A DNA stretch of 64,000 nt, from the NCBI GenBank assembly GCA_964478025.1, contig CAYZGK010000008.1:6364-70363 (forward strand), written 5' to 3'. Of this stretch, positions 16,317-25,000 are shown piece by piece. How positions within the stretch are numbered: the first letter of the stretch is position 1; every line of letters starts with the position of its first letter. The DNA is from UBA3700 sp964478025 (GTDB lineage: Bacteria; Bacillota; Clostridia; Christensenellales; UBA3700). The position numbers and the translations under genes were made by a program. The notes under the pieces were generated by a model. That model saw nothing but the letters and a program-made list of their open reading frames with translations, was not told where the DNA came from and did no database searches.

Positions 16317-17741
16317 TTAGAATGTATATTTTGTTTGTTTTTGAGGAGCATTCTTTAATTCTGCTCTCTTTTCATCATAACCAGGTCTTCCAAGTAATGC
16401 ATATGTTGCGTTCTTACCTTCTTCAACTCCTGGTTGATCAAATGTATTAATTCCCATTAATGCACCTGCATATGATGTTTGTAACATAAATAGATACATA
16501 AGTTCTCCAAGTGTGAATTCATTAAGAATTGGAAGCATAATTGTATAATTTTGCTTTCCAGCCTTTGTTACAGCATATTCTGTTGCTTTTCTTTCAGCTT
16601 GGATTAATTCGTTCATTGTATGTCCACATAAGAAATTAACTGATGGGATATCTTCACATCCATTTGAAATCTTAACTTCTTTTCTGTAATTTTCAACACC
16701 GATAAATGTAATAATCTTATCCTCAGGACCAGCTGTATATAATTGAACTTGAGAGTGTTGATCTGTAACACCTAATGACTTAACTGGTGTTTGGCCAACT
16801 CCATCAATTCTATTTCCTTTTAAATCTACGTTCTTGCCTAAAGATTCAGCCCATAATTGAGCATACCAATCTGCAATATATTTTAATCCATCAGCATATG
16901 GCATCATAACACCAATATTCTTTCTTTCTGACATTCCAATATATTGTAATGTAGCTAAAACTAATGCTGGATTTTTCTTTAAAGATGCACTATTACAAAT
17001 TTCATCCATATACTTAGCACCAGCAAGCATTCCTTTAATGTCTACGCCTGTTACTGCAGCTGGAAGAAGTCCTACTGGGCAAAGCTCTGAGAATCTACCA
17101 CCAACGCCATCTGGAATATAGAATGTTTTATATCCTTCTTTTTGAGCAATTTTAATTAAATTACCTTTTTCTTTTGATGTTGTAGCAATGATATGATTTT
17201 TAGCATCTTTACCTAAAGCTTTCTTTAAAATTTCATTTATGATTAAATATTGAGTCATTGTTTCAGATGTTGAACCAGACTTTGTAATTACGTTAAATAC
17301 AGTCTTCTTTGGATCAATAACATCTAAAAGCGCTGCCATTCTTTCTGGATCTACGTTATCTTCTACATAGAACTTTGGTCCTTTTCTCTTTGCTCTTTTT
17401 AAATCATTGTAATGTAAATGATTAATAGCTTGGAATGTAGCAATTGGACCTAATGCTGAACCACCAATTCCTAAAACAACAAAATATTCAATATTTTTGT
17501 CTTTTCTAATCTTTTTTGCAGTATCTAAAATATCTGCAACAACGGCATCTTGATTATATGGAAGGTCAGCCCATCCCATCATATCTTTACCTTTTCCAGC
17601 TTCAACTGCTTCAAAAGCCTTTTTAGCTTGGTCAGCATAAGAATTTAACTTCTTATCTGAAATGCCTTTTTTGCCTAAAACTGATTCCATCATATTGTTG
17701 TAATCAATTTTTAATCTTAATTCCTTTTTGTTGTAACGCAT
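16317..17741 (-). CDS. pgi: glucose-6-phosphate isomerase
   Basis: Interconverts glucose-6-phosphate and fructose-6-phosphate in glycolysis and gluconeogenesis. It has 474 residues, near the length of the Bacillota-type enzyme. The SIS-fold signatures are VLGIGGSALGP (about 89-99) and ITKSGSTSET (about 148-157), both sugar-phosphate loops. GVGGRFSELCPVGLLPAA follows near 212, with the C-terminal catalytic Lys region near EGKNATYALLGR. Start ATG is supported by GGAGGC. It follows the sugar isomerase-like gene by 24 bp and ends in a strong terminator. Confidence 0.96.
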   Translation of the reverse strand: MRYNKKELRLKIDYNNMMESVLGKKGISDKKLNSYADQAKKAFEAVEAGKGKDMMGWADLPYNQDAVVADILDTAKKIRKDKNIEYFVVLGIGGSALGPIATFQAINHLHYNDLKRAKRKGPKFYVEDNVDPERMAALLDVIDPKKTVFNVITKSGSTSETMTQYLIINEILKKALGKDAKNHIIATTSKEKGNLIKIAQKEGYKTFYIPDGVGGRFSELCPVGLLPAAVTGVDIKGMLAGAKYMDEICNSASLKKNPALVLATLQYIGMSERKNIGVMMPYADGLKYIADWYAQLWAESLGKNVDLKGNRIDGVGQTPVKSLGVTDQHSQVQLYTAGPEDKIITFIGVENYRKEVKISNGCEDIPSVNFLCGHTMNELIQAERKATEYAVTKAGKQNYTIMLPILNEFTLGELMYLFMLQTSYAGALMGINTFDQPGVEEGKNATYALLGRPGYDEKRAELKNAPQKQTKYTF

Positions 17742-17765
17742 AAATATGCCTCCAATATATTTTTT

Positions 17766-18590
17766 TTATTTTTTTGCTTTATCTAAACATTCACTCAAAT
17801 AATTATAGCCTTCAAGTAAATCATTGCTTGTTTTATAATCCTTTGAATAAACTTCCATAAGTACGCCACCATCAAACCCCATATCTAGAAGAATTTTAAA
17901 TAATTCAACAAAATCAAAATTACCTCTTCCTGGGATTGCCGTAGCACCGTCATTATTATAATCACAAAGGTGTACTGTTTCAAGTGAATTACCCATAACT
18001 TTTAAGTATTCTTTATAATCATATCCACTTTGCATTGCTTGCTTTATATCTAAAACAGAACCAAGTCTTGGACATAAAGTTTTTAAGTTCTTAAAATAAT
18101 CAGGAAATGAAAAATAACACCAATGAACATTTTCATAACATAGCTTTACATTATGCTCACTTGCCATATCGCATAAATGATTAACAATTTTAGATAGATA
18201 ATCATAATCAAATTTTCTTACTATACCTTTTCCATGCTTAAGCATTGCAGCGCCATGAAAAGTTTGATATTTAACTCCAGCTTTTTCAACGACTTTCAAA
18301 AACTCTTCATAAGTTTTCTCTCCATCAGCTCTTGCTCTTGAACCCATAGAAAATAAATCTGGTTCAAATTGTTGTGTCATTGAATGCATTGAATGAACTT
18401 TAAAATTAGGAACCATCTTTTTTGCATCATTTATTGAATCTATTAAAACTTTTGCATATTCATCACAATATTGTGAACGGGTCTCAAAAAAAACTTCACA
18501 GGTATCTATTCCTAATGAAGCAATTTCTCTTATAGATTCTTCCGTATGTAAATTTGGAAAGAATGATGCTGTTGAAATTCCAAGTCTCAT
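17766..18590 (-). CDS. sugar phosphate isomerase/epimerase-like TIM barrel
   Basis: A 274-residue protein of the xylose isomerase-like (AP_endonuc_2) superfamily. Likely metal ligands lie at the barrel ends: Glu in LCYENVHW, Asp in GSVLDIKQA, His in VHLCDYN and Glu in GVLMEVYSKD. Substrates in this family include ketoses and inositol derivatives and cannot be told here. It is the first gene of a two-gene run with pgi, which suggests a sugar phosphate role. The ATG follows a TATAAT by only 6 bases and has no Shine-Dalgarno, so translation may be leaderless. Confidence 0.82.
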   Translation of the reverse strand: MRLGISTASFFPNLHTEESIREIASLGIDTCEVFFETRSQYCDEYAKVLIDSINDAKKMVPNFKVHSMHSMTQQFEPDLFSMGSRARADGEKTYEEFLKVVEKAGVKYQTFHGAAMLKHGKGIVRKFDYDYLSKIVNHLCDMASEHNVKLCYENVHWCYFSFPDYFKNLKTLCPRLGSVLDIKQAMQSGYDYKEYLKVMGNSLETVHLCDYNNDGATAIPGRGNFDFVELFKILLDMGFDGGVLMEVYSKDYKTSNDLLEGYNYLSECLDKAKK

Positions 18591-18596
18591 ATGAGT

Positions 18597-18605
18597 ATTA
18601 TAACA
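18597..18605 (-). promoter_or_regulatory. extended -10 almost touching the start codon (leaderless mRNA candidate)
   Basis: Minus strand TGTTATAAT (18597-18605), then ACTCAT, then ATG. A start 6-7 bases after the -10 hexamer falls on the A of ATG. There is no ribosome site between them. Confidence 0.5.
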
Positions 18606-18837
18606 ACTTTCTTTTGCTATGTGCTAATACTATATGCTAAATAATTTTATTTTAAACATTTTACAATTTACTAATGTAAATTATAAAAATCGACATTTTG
18701 ATGTCAAATTGTCTAATTCCACGCAAAGTAGAATATATATTTTTTAAAATATATTTCAATTCAACATTTGTTTATTGCGAATAAATTTTTCATATGATAA
18801 CATATTTGAGAAAAATAAAAATATAAGTGAGGAAATT

Positions 18838-21642
18838 ATGTCAAAAATTAAAGATCTTTTTAAGTCAAAAAAAGACAAACACGCAGACAATCAAAACAAT
18901 GCCCTTGCAAAATTCTCACATTTTGTAATGACACACAAAGCAGCTATTTTGATTGTTTTTGTTGTTTTAATAATTGCTGCCGTAATTGGAAACACTTTTG
19001 TTAAGAAGCAAAGTGATGTTATTTCTTATCTAGACAATGATACAGTAACAAAACACGGACTTGCCACTCTTCAAAGTAATTTCAATATTATAGGCGACTT
19101 CTCTATGGGTATTTCATATCTAACAGAAGATCAAGTAGCAGAGATTGTAGATATCATTTCAGATGCTAAAGATAATACCGATAGTGAATATCATACTAAT
19201 TTACAATATATTAATAAAATTGTATGGATAGGAACATTTGATTCTCTTAAGAACAATAAATCCACAATTGAAACTAATATTGATCACTTAAATGATGGTG
19301 GTGTTGATGACATCATGAACACTCTATCTAATAAGTTTGTTCTACAAACAGAAATTACAAAAAACGATGGTACAAAGGACACAGTAAACACATATTTAAT
19401 TTCTGTATACTTCACAACAGCTAACTCTGCTGATGAAACAATTGCCGCTATTGATTCAATTGAAGAAATAATAACAAGTAAAGTAAACGAATATATAAGT
19501 AATGGCACTGGATACGCAGATGTTACAGAAGCTACAGAATACTACACATTCTCCGGTTCAGCACAAAACTCTAGATCTCTTTTAAAATCTTCAGTTGGTG
19601 ATATGCCTAAATTCGTTGTAGTTGCAGTTATTGCCGTATTTATTATCCTATTCTTTACAACTCAAAGTTACATAGAGCCACTAATATTCTTAGCAACTCT
19701 TGGAATTTCTATTTTATTAAATATGGGTTCAAACGTTATTGCTGGTAAAGATCCAATTGGTACAGTATCTTCAATAACAGCATCTTGTGCTACAATTCTA
19801 CAACTTGCCGTTGCTATGGACTATGCAATATTCTTAATGCATACATATTATGAGGAATTAAGAACAACTCCTCGTCCAGAAATTGCACTAGAAAGAGCTT
19901 TACCTAAGACAATAAAATCTATCGTTGCTTCATCATTAACAACTGTAGGTTCTTTCATTGCTCTATTCTTTATGAAATTTGGTATTGGTTACGATTTAGG
20001 ATTCGTTCTTGCTAAAGGTGTATTATTATCTTTACTTGCCGTTGTATTCCTACAACCAATTATTATCCTATACTTAAACAAGTGGATTGCTGCTACAAAC
20101 CACGAAGTTACAAAGTCAGGCAAACATCAATGGAAGCCATTAACTCCAAGACTAAAGTTTATTTCAAAGGTTATAACAAAGAAAGCAGTTGCTATTCCTA
20201 TCATTGTTATTTGTATTGGTTTAATGATTCCTGGTGCAATATTCCAAGGAAAGGTTAACTTATCTTTCATCTCTATTACTGCTGAAAATGAAAATCCTAC
20301 AGTTCCAGAAGCTGCTATAGAATCTTCATCTAACCAATTAATAGTTATGACTCCATATAAGTTAAATGATTACGATTCACAATATAATTTCGTTCAACAA
20401 ACATATCTAGTTGGTTATACAAAAGCAACATCTTTTGATGCAAATGCTACATACTATACACAAAATGCTAGCAATTATAGAATTTCAAAAGCTGAAAATG
20501 TAACAGCAGAAGACTTTAGTGCTGGAACATACTATATTAGAGACAATTCTGTAAACACAATTTCAGATATATTCTCTATTACAACAGTATTTGAAGAAGA
20601 TCAATTAAAAGATATAGATAATTTAGGCGGTTTAACCGGAACTATTATTAAACGTACTTTATACAAACAATTATATTCAAGTTTCATTTCAGATATTTGT
20701 AGCACAAATGAAGCAGGTGAGCTTGTTTATAACACTGATGCAGATGAAGTACACTATGTTCTATACACAATGACAATAAATGGTGGCAAGGAAGATACTA
20801 AGTCTTATGAGACAGTTTTAGATATTCAAGCTATTGCTAAAAATGTATTCTCTGAATATTCACAATCTACTCAAATGACAGGAAACGTTGTAGCTTCTTA
20901 CGAATTAAGCCAAGTTACACCATCAGACTATACACTAGTTAACGTTCTTTCTGTTGTAATTATATTCTTAGTACTTCTATTCACATTTAAGTCATTTGTC
21001 TTATCTGTAATACTAGTTCTAGTTATTGAAACAGGTATTTGGATTAACTTATCTATTTCATATTTCATGGGTACAACATTACACTTCATGGCATACCTAA
21101 TTGTATCTGCTATAGCACTTGGAGCAACTGTTGACTATGCTATCTTATTAACAAGTAAATATCTTGAAGAAAAAGAAAGTGGAATGTCAAGCCAAGCTTC
21201 TATTAGAAATGCTATCTATAGAGCAGCTCCAGGCGTTTTAACATCAGGCTCAATATTCTTCGTTGCATGTCTTGCCGTAGGTTTAATTTCAACAAACATT
21301 ATCGTTCAACAAATTACTTCTCTACTTGCTAGAAATGCCGTATTTAGCGTAGTACTTGTATTTACATTCTTACCTGCAGTACTTTCTATTAAAGAAAGAA
21401 TTCAAAGAGCTATCTCCATTAAGCGTGGCAAGGGTGATCCTGATGAAGGAAAACAAGATGTTTCAATTTATTCTATGTCATCAAAAGATTTAGCAAAGAT
21501 GCAAGCAGCTGCCGCTGTAGCTGGTGAAAACAGCGATATAGTTACAGACACAATTGTAGATGCACAAACTGAAGATGTTTCAGATACTATAGTTGATGCT
21601 AAAGAAAATGATGAAACAGATACTAATGATTCTAACGAATAA
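18838..21642 (+). CDS. MMPL/RND family exporter
   Basis: A 934-residue membrane protein of the MMPL branch of RND transporters, which move lipids or hydrophobic compounds by proton coupling. A first helix lies near residues 35-55, then a large outside loop, a helix bundle near 250-430, a second outside loop (about 450-690), and a second bundle (about 700-850). It ends in an acidic, repetitive cytoplasmic tail with two DTIVDA units. Both bundles contain AMDYAIFLMHTYYE / TVDYAILLTSKYLE, the paired Asp-Tyr motif of the proton relay. I start at ATG 18838, preceded by GTGAGGAAATT; an upstream TTG frame at 18775 lacks a ribosome site. Single gene, divergent from the sugar isomerase. Confidence 0.9.
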   Translation: MSKIKDLFKSKKDKHADNQNNALAKFSHFVMTHKAAILIVFVVLIIAAVIGNTFVKKQSDVISYLDNDTVTKHGLATLQSNFNIIGDFSMGISYLTEDQVAEIVDIISDAKDNTDSEYHTNLQYINKIVWIGTFDSLKNNKSTIETNIDHLNDGGVDDIMNTLSNKFVLQTEITKNDGTKDTVNTYLISVYFTTANSADETIAAIDSIEEIITSKVNEYISNGTGYADVTEATEYYTFSGSAQNSRSLLKSSVGDMPKFVVVAVIAVFIILFFTTQSYIEPLIFLATLGISILLNMGSNVIAGKDPIGTVSSITASCATILQLAVAMDYAIFLMHTYYEELRTTPRPEIALERALPKTIKSIVASSLTTVGSFIALFFMKFGIGYDLGFVLAKGVLLSLLAVVFLQPIIILYLNKWIAATNHEVTKSGKHQWKPLTPRLKFISKVITKKAVAIPIIVICIGLMIPGAIFQGKVNLSFISITAENENPTVPEAAIESSSNQLIVMTPYKLNDYDSQYNFVQQTYLVGYTKATSFDANATYYTQNASNYRISKAENVTAEDFSAGTYYIRDNSVNTISDIFSITTVFEEDQLKDIDNLGGLTGTIIKRTLYKQLYSSFISDICSTNEAGELVYNTDADEVHYVLYTMTINGGKEDTKSYETVLDIQAIAKNVFSEYSQSTQMTGNVVASYELSQVTPSDYTLVNVLSVVIIFLVLLFTFKSFVLSVILVLVIETGIWINLSISYFMGTTLHFMAYLIVSAIALGATVDYAILLTSKYLEEKESGMSSQASIRNAIYRAAPGVLTSGSIFFVACLAVGLISTNIIVQQITSLLARNAVFSVVLVFTFLPAVLSIKERIQRAISIKRGKGDPDEGKQDVSIYSMSSKDLAKMQAAAAVAGENSDIVTDTIVDAQTEDVSDTIVDAKENDETDTNDSNE

Positions 21643-21672
21643 TTAGATTAATAAAACTTAGTATAAAACGCG

Positions 21673-21703
21673 AGAGAAGAACCAAATGGTTCTTCTCTTT
21701 TTA
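21673..21703 (+). terminator. terminator of the MMPL exporter gene
   Basis: Perfect 12-bp stem AGAGAAGAACCA / TGGTTCTTCTCT, loop AA, followed by a T-rich tail, 30 bp after the stop codon. Confidence 0.93.
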
Positions 21704-21724
21704 TAACTTTATTTAATCAACTAC

Positions 21725-21877
21725 TTAATTGTTTTCATCAGGAAAATCAAATTCTTTATCTGATCTTTTTTCCTCTTTAAGTTTATCGTGTTCTATTTCT
21801 TTCTTTTTTAAAGCTTCTTGCAAACCTTTTAGCGCATCAAATGGAGCAAATTGTCTTGCTCTATCTAATCTACTCAT
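21725..21877 (-). CDS. 50-residue partner of the Y-family polymerase
   Basis: A short protein beginning MSRLDRARQFAPFDALKGL and ending in a charged, acidic helix. Small proteins with this RARQFAPFDAL opening are often found directly after UmuC/DinB-like polymerase genes in Clostridia (YolD-like arrangement); their role is not established. It overlaps the polymerase stop by 8 bp (ATGAGTAG), so it should be translationally coupled and expressed under the same SOS control. Confidence 0.78.
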   Translation of the reverse strand: MSRLDRARQFAPFDALKGLQEALKKKEIEHDKLKEEKRSDKEFDFPDENN

Positions 21878-23144
21878 CTTCTTCCTCTCCACTTTTGTGC
21901 CCTCCTATTTGCATATTTCTTTCTCTTTGCGTAGCATCTGGTTGAAATGAGGTTCCCTTCATTATGGAATTTCTGCCAAATTTACCTTTTATTTCAAGAA
22001 TACTATTTACTAATCGTTTTTCTTTTTCTATTTTTTGCTGATCTGTAAACATATCATAAATCTCATAATCTTCATTATGTAAATCTTCAAAGCTATACGC
22101 TATTCTTCTTATTTTTTGATTATAATCTACAATTTCATCGAAAAGTTCATCAAAATATGGAATTATTTGTGAATATAAATTCGTTGTATTAGAAAGTCTT
22201 TTTGTTCCCTTTGCTCCAAATTTATAACCACCGTATGTTATATATAATCCAATGTGGGATGTCACAACTTTTTCTTTTGCTAGCCTTAAACATCCTTCTT
22301 GAATCATTTCTCTTAATATATCTTTTGCAGTTTTTGCATCATAATCTTTTGGCAAAATTTGTGATTGAGAAATTGAATGGGACTTTGTTTTATAGTTTTT
22401 TATATCTTCCATTAAACAAGTCTCTCTTCCCCAAGCATGATCAATTAAAAGTTCTGCATTAACTCCAAAATGTTCATAAAGCAAATCCTCATTTGTATGG
22501 GCTATATCTGACATAGTATGTATTCCAAGTTTTGCAAGATGACTTGAAATTCCTGTCGATATTCCCCAAAAATCTGTTAATGGTTTATGATTCCAAAGTT
22601 CTTTTATAAACTTATCTTCAGTAAGCCAGCCTATTCTATCTACAGAATGTTTTGCTGTAATATCTAATGCAATTTTAGCTAAATACATATTACTGCCAAT
22701 TCCTGCTGTTGCCGGAATATGCAGAGTATCATTTATTTCTTGCATTAATTTTTGAGCAAATGGTTTAGCTTTTGTTTTATATAACTTTAAATAATCTGTG
22801 GCATCAATAATACATTCATCTATAGAATAAACATGAATATCTTCTTTATCTATATACTTTAAGTATATACCATATATTTCAGCCGCATATTCGATGTATT
22901 TTTTCATTCTAGGCGATGCAATGATAATTTCCTTATCTTTTGGAACATCGTACAATCTACACCTATTTTTAACGCCCATAGACTTAAGCATAGGAGATAC
23001 GGCTAAGCAAATAGTTTTTTCTGTACGTGATTCATCTGCTACAACTAATTTTGTAGTCATTGCATCTAACCCTCTTTCTGCACACTCTACCGATGCAAAA
23101 AAGGATTTCATATCTATAACAAAATAAACTCTCTGCTTTTCCAT
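21870..23144 (-). CDS. Y-family DNA polymerase (UmuC/DinB-like)
   Basis: A 424-residue translesion polymerase. The palm begins VYFVIDMKSFFASVECAERG (residues 6-25) with the first catalytic Asp and steric residues. The second acidic motif is VYSIDECIIDATDYL (about 105-119) with the adjacent Asp-Glu pair. An HhH region (TDFWGISTGISSHLAKLGIHTM) follows near 190, then the little-finger domain. It resembles the Bacillota UvrX/UmuC-like branch that copies damaged templates. An SOS-type box lies in its promoter, and the -10 (23156-23161) is only 11 bases from the ATG, giving a very short leader. Confidence 0.9.
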   Translation of the reverse strand: MEKQRVYFVIDMKSFFASVECAERGLDAMTTKLVVADESRTEKTICLAVSPMLKSMGVKNRCRLYDVPKDKEIIIASPRMKKYIEYAAEIYGIYLKYIDKEDIHVYSIDECIIDATDYLKLYKTKAKPFAQKLMQEINDTLHIPATAGIGSNMYLAKIALDITAKHSVDRIGWLTEDKFIKELWNHKPLTDFWGISTGISSHLAKLGIHTMSDIAHTNEDLLYEHFGVNAELLIDHAWGRETCLMEDIKNYKTKSHSISQSQILPKDYDAKTAKDILREMIQEGCLRLAKEKVVTSHIGLYITYGGYKFGAKGTKRLSNTTNLYSQIIPYFDELFDEIVDYNQKIRRIAYSFEDLHNEDYEIYDMFTDQQKIEKEKRLVNSILEIKGKFGRNSIMKGTSFQPDATQRERNMQIGGHKSGEEEDE

Positions 23145-23155
23145 TTCTAATCTAT

Positions 23156-23188
23156 ATTATACAATATCATAATTATGAACAAATGTTT
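23156..23188 (-). promoter_or_regulatory. promoter with LexA (SOS)-type box for the Y-family polymerase
   Basis: GAACAAATGTTT at 23177-23188 fits the Gram-positive LexA box GAAC-N4-GTTY. A minus-strand TATAAT lies at 23156-23161, so the box covers the expected -35 region. Repression by LexA is inferred from the match and from the gene downstream. Confidence 0.6.
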
Positions 23189-23247
23189 AATAAAAAAAAT
23201 AAAATACTTTTTTGGCCATTTTACAATATTTTCAATTAAATCAAAAT

Positions 23248-24138
23248 CTATTGATATTTGATATTAAAATAATCCAATAATTTTTTATATTTATCCTGAC
23301 AAGACAAGCAAGTATCTATCAAATAGCCTTTTTCATTATTCCATTCCTTAAGTCCACGATAATAAAACAATTTATGATTTTCATCTATAATAAAAGGAAC
23401 AATATTATTTGCTAAACACTCTTTAAACATAACTAATCTTCCAACACGACCATTGCCATCTTGAAATGGATGAATTGCCTCAAAATTTTTATGAAATTCT
23501 ACAATTTTTTCAAATGTTTTAATCTTGGCACTATTGTATGAATTTAAAAGTTCTTTCATATTCTTTTTAACATCTTTAGGCAAACAGGTTTCCTCATCTC
23601 CAACAACGTTTGGAAGTTTTTTATAATCTCCTACATTAAACCAAGTTTTTCCGCTATCACTAGTTCCACTTTTAAGAATAAAATGAAGTTCTTTTATCAT
23701 AGATTCTGTAAGAGATTTTTTAGCATTATCAATAATATAATCAATGCATCTAAAGTGATTTGCTGTCTCTACTATATCATCAACATTAACCACATCTTTT
23801 TCTATACCAATTGTATTGGTTTCAAAAATATATCTTGTTTGATCATGAGTTAAAGTGCTACCTTCAATATGATTTGAATTATATGTAAGTTCAATTTGTG
23901 TTTTATAGTAAATTCCACCATTAAGCTTCATATCTTTTTGTTCTTTTAAAATATTTAATAAAGGATTATCACTAAATTGTCTTTTAGCTTCTCTCTTTGG
24001 CTTTATAGCATCTACAGGAATACTCCAAGTTTTCCCCATTAAAAAAGCCCCTGCTATTTTTCCTTGAGCGCAATAATTTCTAACCATTCTATCTGAGATA
24101 TTCCATTTCTTTGCAATTTCCCTGCTAGATACAAACAC
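23248..24138 (-). CDS. Fic family protein with N-terminal helix-turn-helix
   Basis: A 296-residue protein. Residues about 1-48 form a MerR/excisionase-like HTH (SSREIAKKWNISDRMVRNYC). The rest is a Fic domain with the catalytic motif HPFQDGNGRVGR (223-234), complete with His and the GNGR phosphate loop, so nucleotide transfer (usually AMP) onto a protein hydroxyl is expected. An N-terminal inhibitory motif SNHIEG (88-93, pattern S/TxxxEG) indicates an autoinhibited class II Fic. The GTG start at 24138 is supported by AGGGGGAG. Palindromes upstream suggest that the HTH may control its own promoter. No separate antitoxin gene is present. Confidence 0.9.
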   Translation of the reverse strand: MFVSSREIAKKWNISDRMVRNYCAQGKIAGAFLMGKTWSIPVDAIKPKREAKRQFSDNPLLNILKEQKDMKLNGGIYYKTQIELTYNSNHIEGSTLTHDQTRYIFETNTIGIEKDVVNVDDIVETANHFRCIDYIIDNAKKSLTESMIKELHFILKSGTSDSGKTWFNVGDYKKLPNVVGDEETCLPKDVKKNMKELLNSYNSAKIKTFEKIVEFHKNFEAIHPFQDGNGRVGRLVMFKECLANNIVPFIIDENHKLFYYRGLKEWNNEKGYLIDTCLSCQDKYKKLLDYFNIKYQ

Positions 24139-24173
24139 TGCTCTTACTCCCCCTATTTTCTAACATAATTATA

Positions 24174-24230
24174 TTCCGTTATCGGAAATTTTTCAATTCA
24201 ATTTATTTATGTTTATTTCCGATAACGGAA
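24174..24230. promoter_or_regulatory. paired 14-bp palindromes upstream of the Fic gene
   Basis: TTCCGTTATCGGAA (24174-24187) and TTCCGATAACGGAA (24217-24230) are reverse complements of one another, and each has TTCCG/CGGAA arms. Their starts are 43 bp apart, about four helical turns. A third, imperfect copy (TTCCGGTAAC) starts at 24260. The arrangement looks like an operator pair able to loop, most likely for the Fic protein's own HTH. Confidence 0.6.
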
Positions 24231-24284
24231 ATTTTACATACAGAAAAAAATATTAATATTTCCGGTAACAAGAATATTAGATAC

Positions 24285-24323
24285 AAAAAAAACACAAACC
24301 TTATTTTTTAGATTTGTGTTTTT
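24285..24323 (-). terminator. terminator of the DUF5058-like/peptidase operon
   Basis: Minus-strand stem AAACACAAA / TTTGTGTTT with a roughly 15-nt loop and a following T-run, about 27 bp after the stop of the membrane protein at 24350. Confidence 0.7.
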
Positions 24324-24349
24324 ATTCATAGTTATAACTAAATTATTTT

Positions 24350-24991
24350 TTAAGATTTTAACTTTTTCTTTTCTTTTGCTTCTAATTTAGCTTGTTTTTT
24401 TGCTTCTTTTTCAGCTTTCTTTTTAGCCTTTTTACTCTTTACTATAGCCTTAACACCAGCTTTTCCAGCGCTGAACATCATACCAGCAATTGCCATCCAT
24501 ATTTTTATTATGTTCATAATAATGTTGAATATAGAAACAATCATTGTCCATAAGCTTGTATCTGGACTTTGAACAACAGATATTAAAGCGATAACAGATA
24601 ATGCTGTTGAAAATACTTTAATAGACTTTTTAAAATATCCAAATAGCTTCATTGCTTTTCCTATACGTGCTTTTGCCGTTTTTATAGACGATGAAATTAC
24701 TGCACATACAAGAAGTATTAATGTATAGATTGCTATTGCAATCATGAATAATATTGAAAGAGGATGATCTAATCCATTCTTTTGAATCATTCCTACTGCA
24801 TAATAAACATAATATGCATAAGAGAAAATTGTAGTAATAACATAAATTATGTTAAAGAATTTAGTTAATTTACTAACTTTTTTAGGTTTTTCCTCTTTTT
24901 CTGGTTTAGAAGCTGTATCCTCTGTTTCTTCAATTTCTACATCTTCAACAACTTCTTCTACTTGCTCTTCTTTTACTTCTTTCTTTTTCAT
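24350..24991 (-). CDS. hypothetical four-helix membrane protein with charged ends
   Basis: I do not recognise this 213-residue protein. An acidic N-terminus (1-35, Glu-rich) and a strongly basic C-terminus (about 184-213, Lys/Ala/Glu heptad-like, possible coiled coil) flank four likely membrane helices (about 45-67, 78-102, 124-140, 148-172). The charge pattern suggests both ends are cytoplasmic. It is the last gene of a four-gene run, 10 bp after the M20 peptidase, so it may be part of, or a scaffold for, the membrane system encoded there. Confidence 0.6.
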   Translation of the reverse strand: MKKKEVKEEQVEEVVEDVEIEETEDTASKPEKEEKPKKVSKLTKFFNIIYVITTIFSYAYYVYYAVGMIQKNGLDHPLSILFMIAIAIYTLILLVCAVISSSIKTAKARIGKAMKLFGYFKKSIKVFSTALSVIALISVVQSPDTSLWTMIVSIFNIIMNIIKIWMAIAGMMFSAGKAGVKAIVKSKKAKKKAEKEAKKQAKLEAKEKKKLKS

Positions 24992-25000
24992 GTTTCTCTC

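Noticed and set aside
18775..18837. Upstream extension of the MMPL exporter from a TTG
   Set aside because: No ribosome site at that TTG; ATG 18838 has GTGAGG just upstream and a proper cytoplasmic start.
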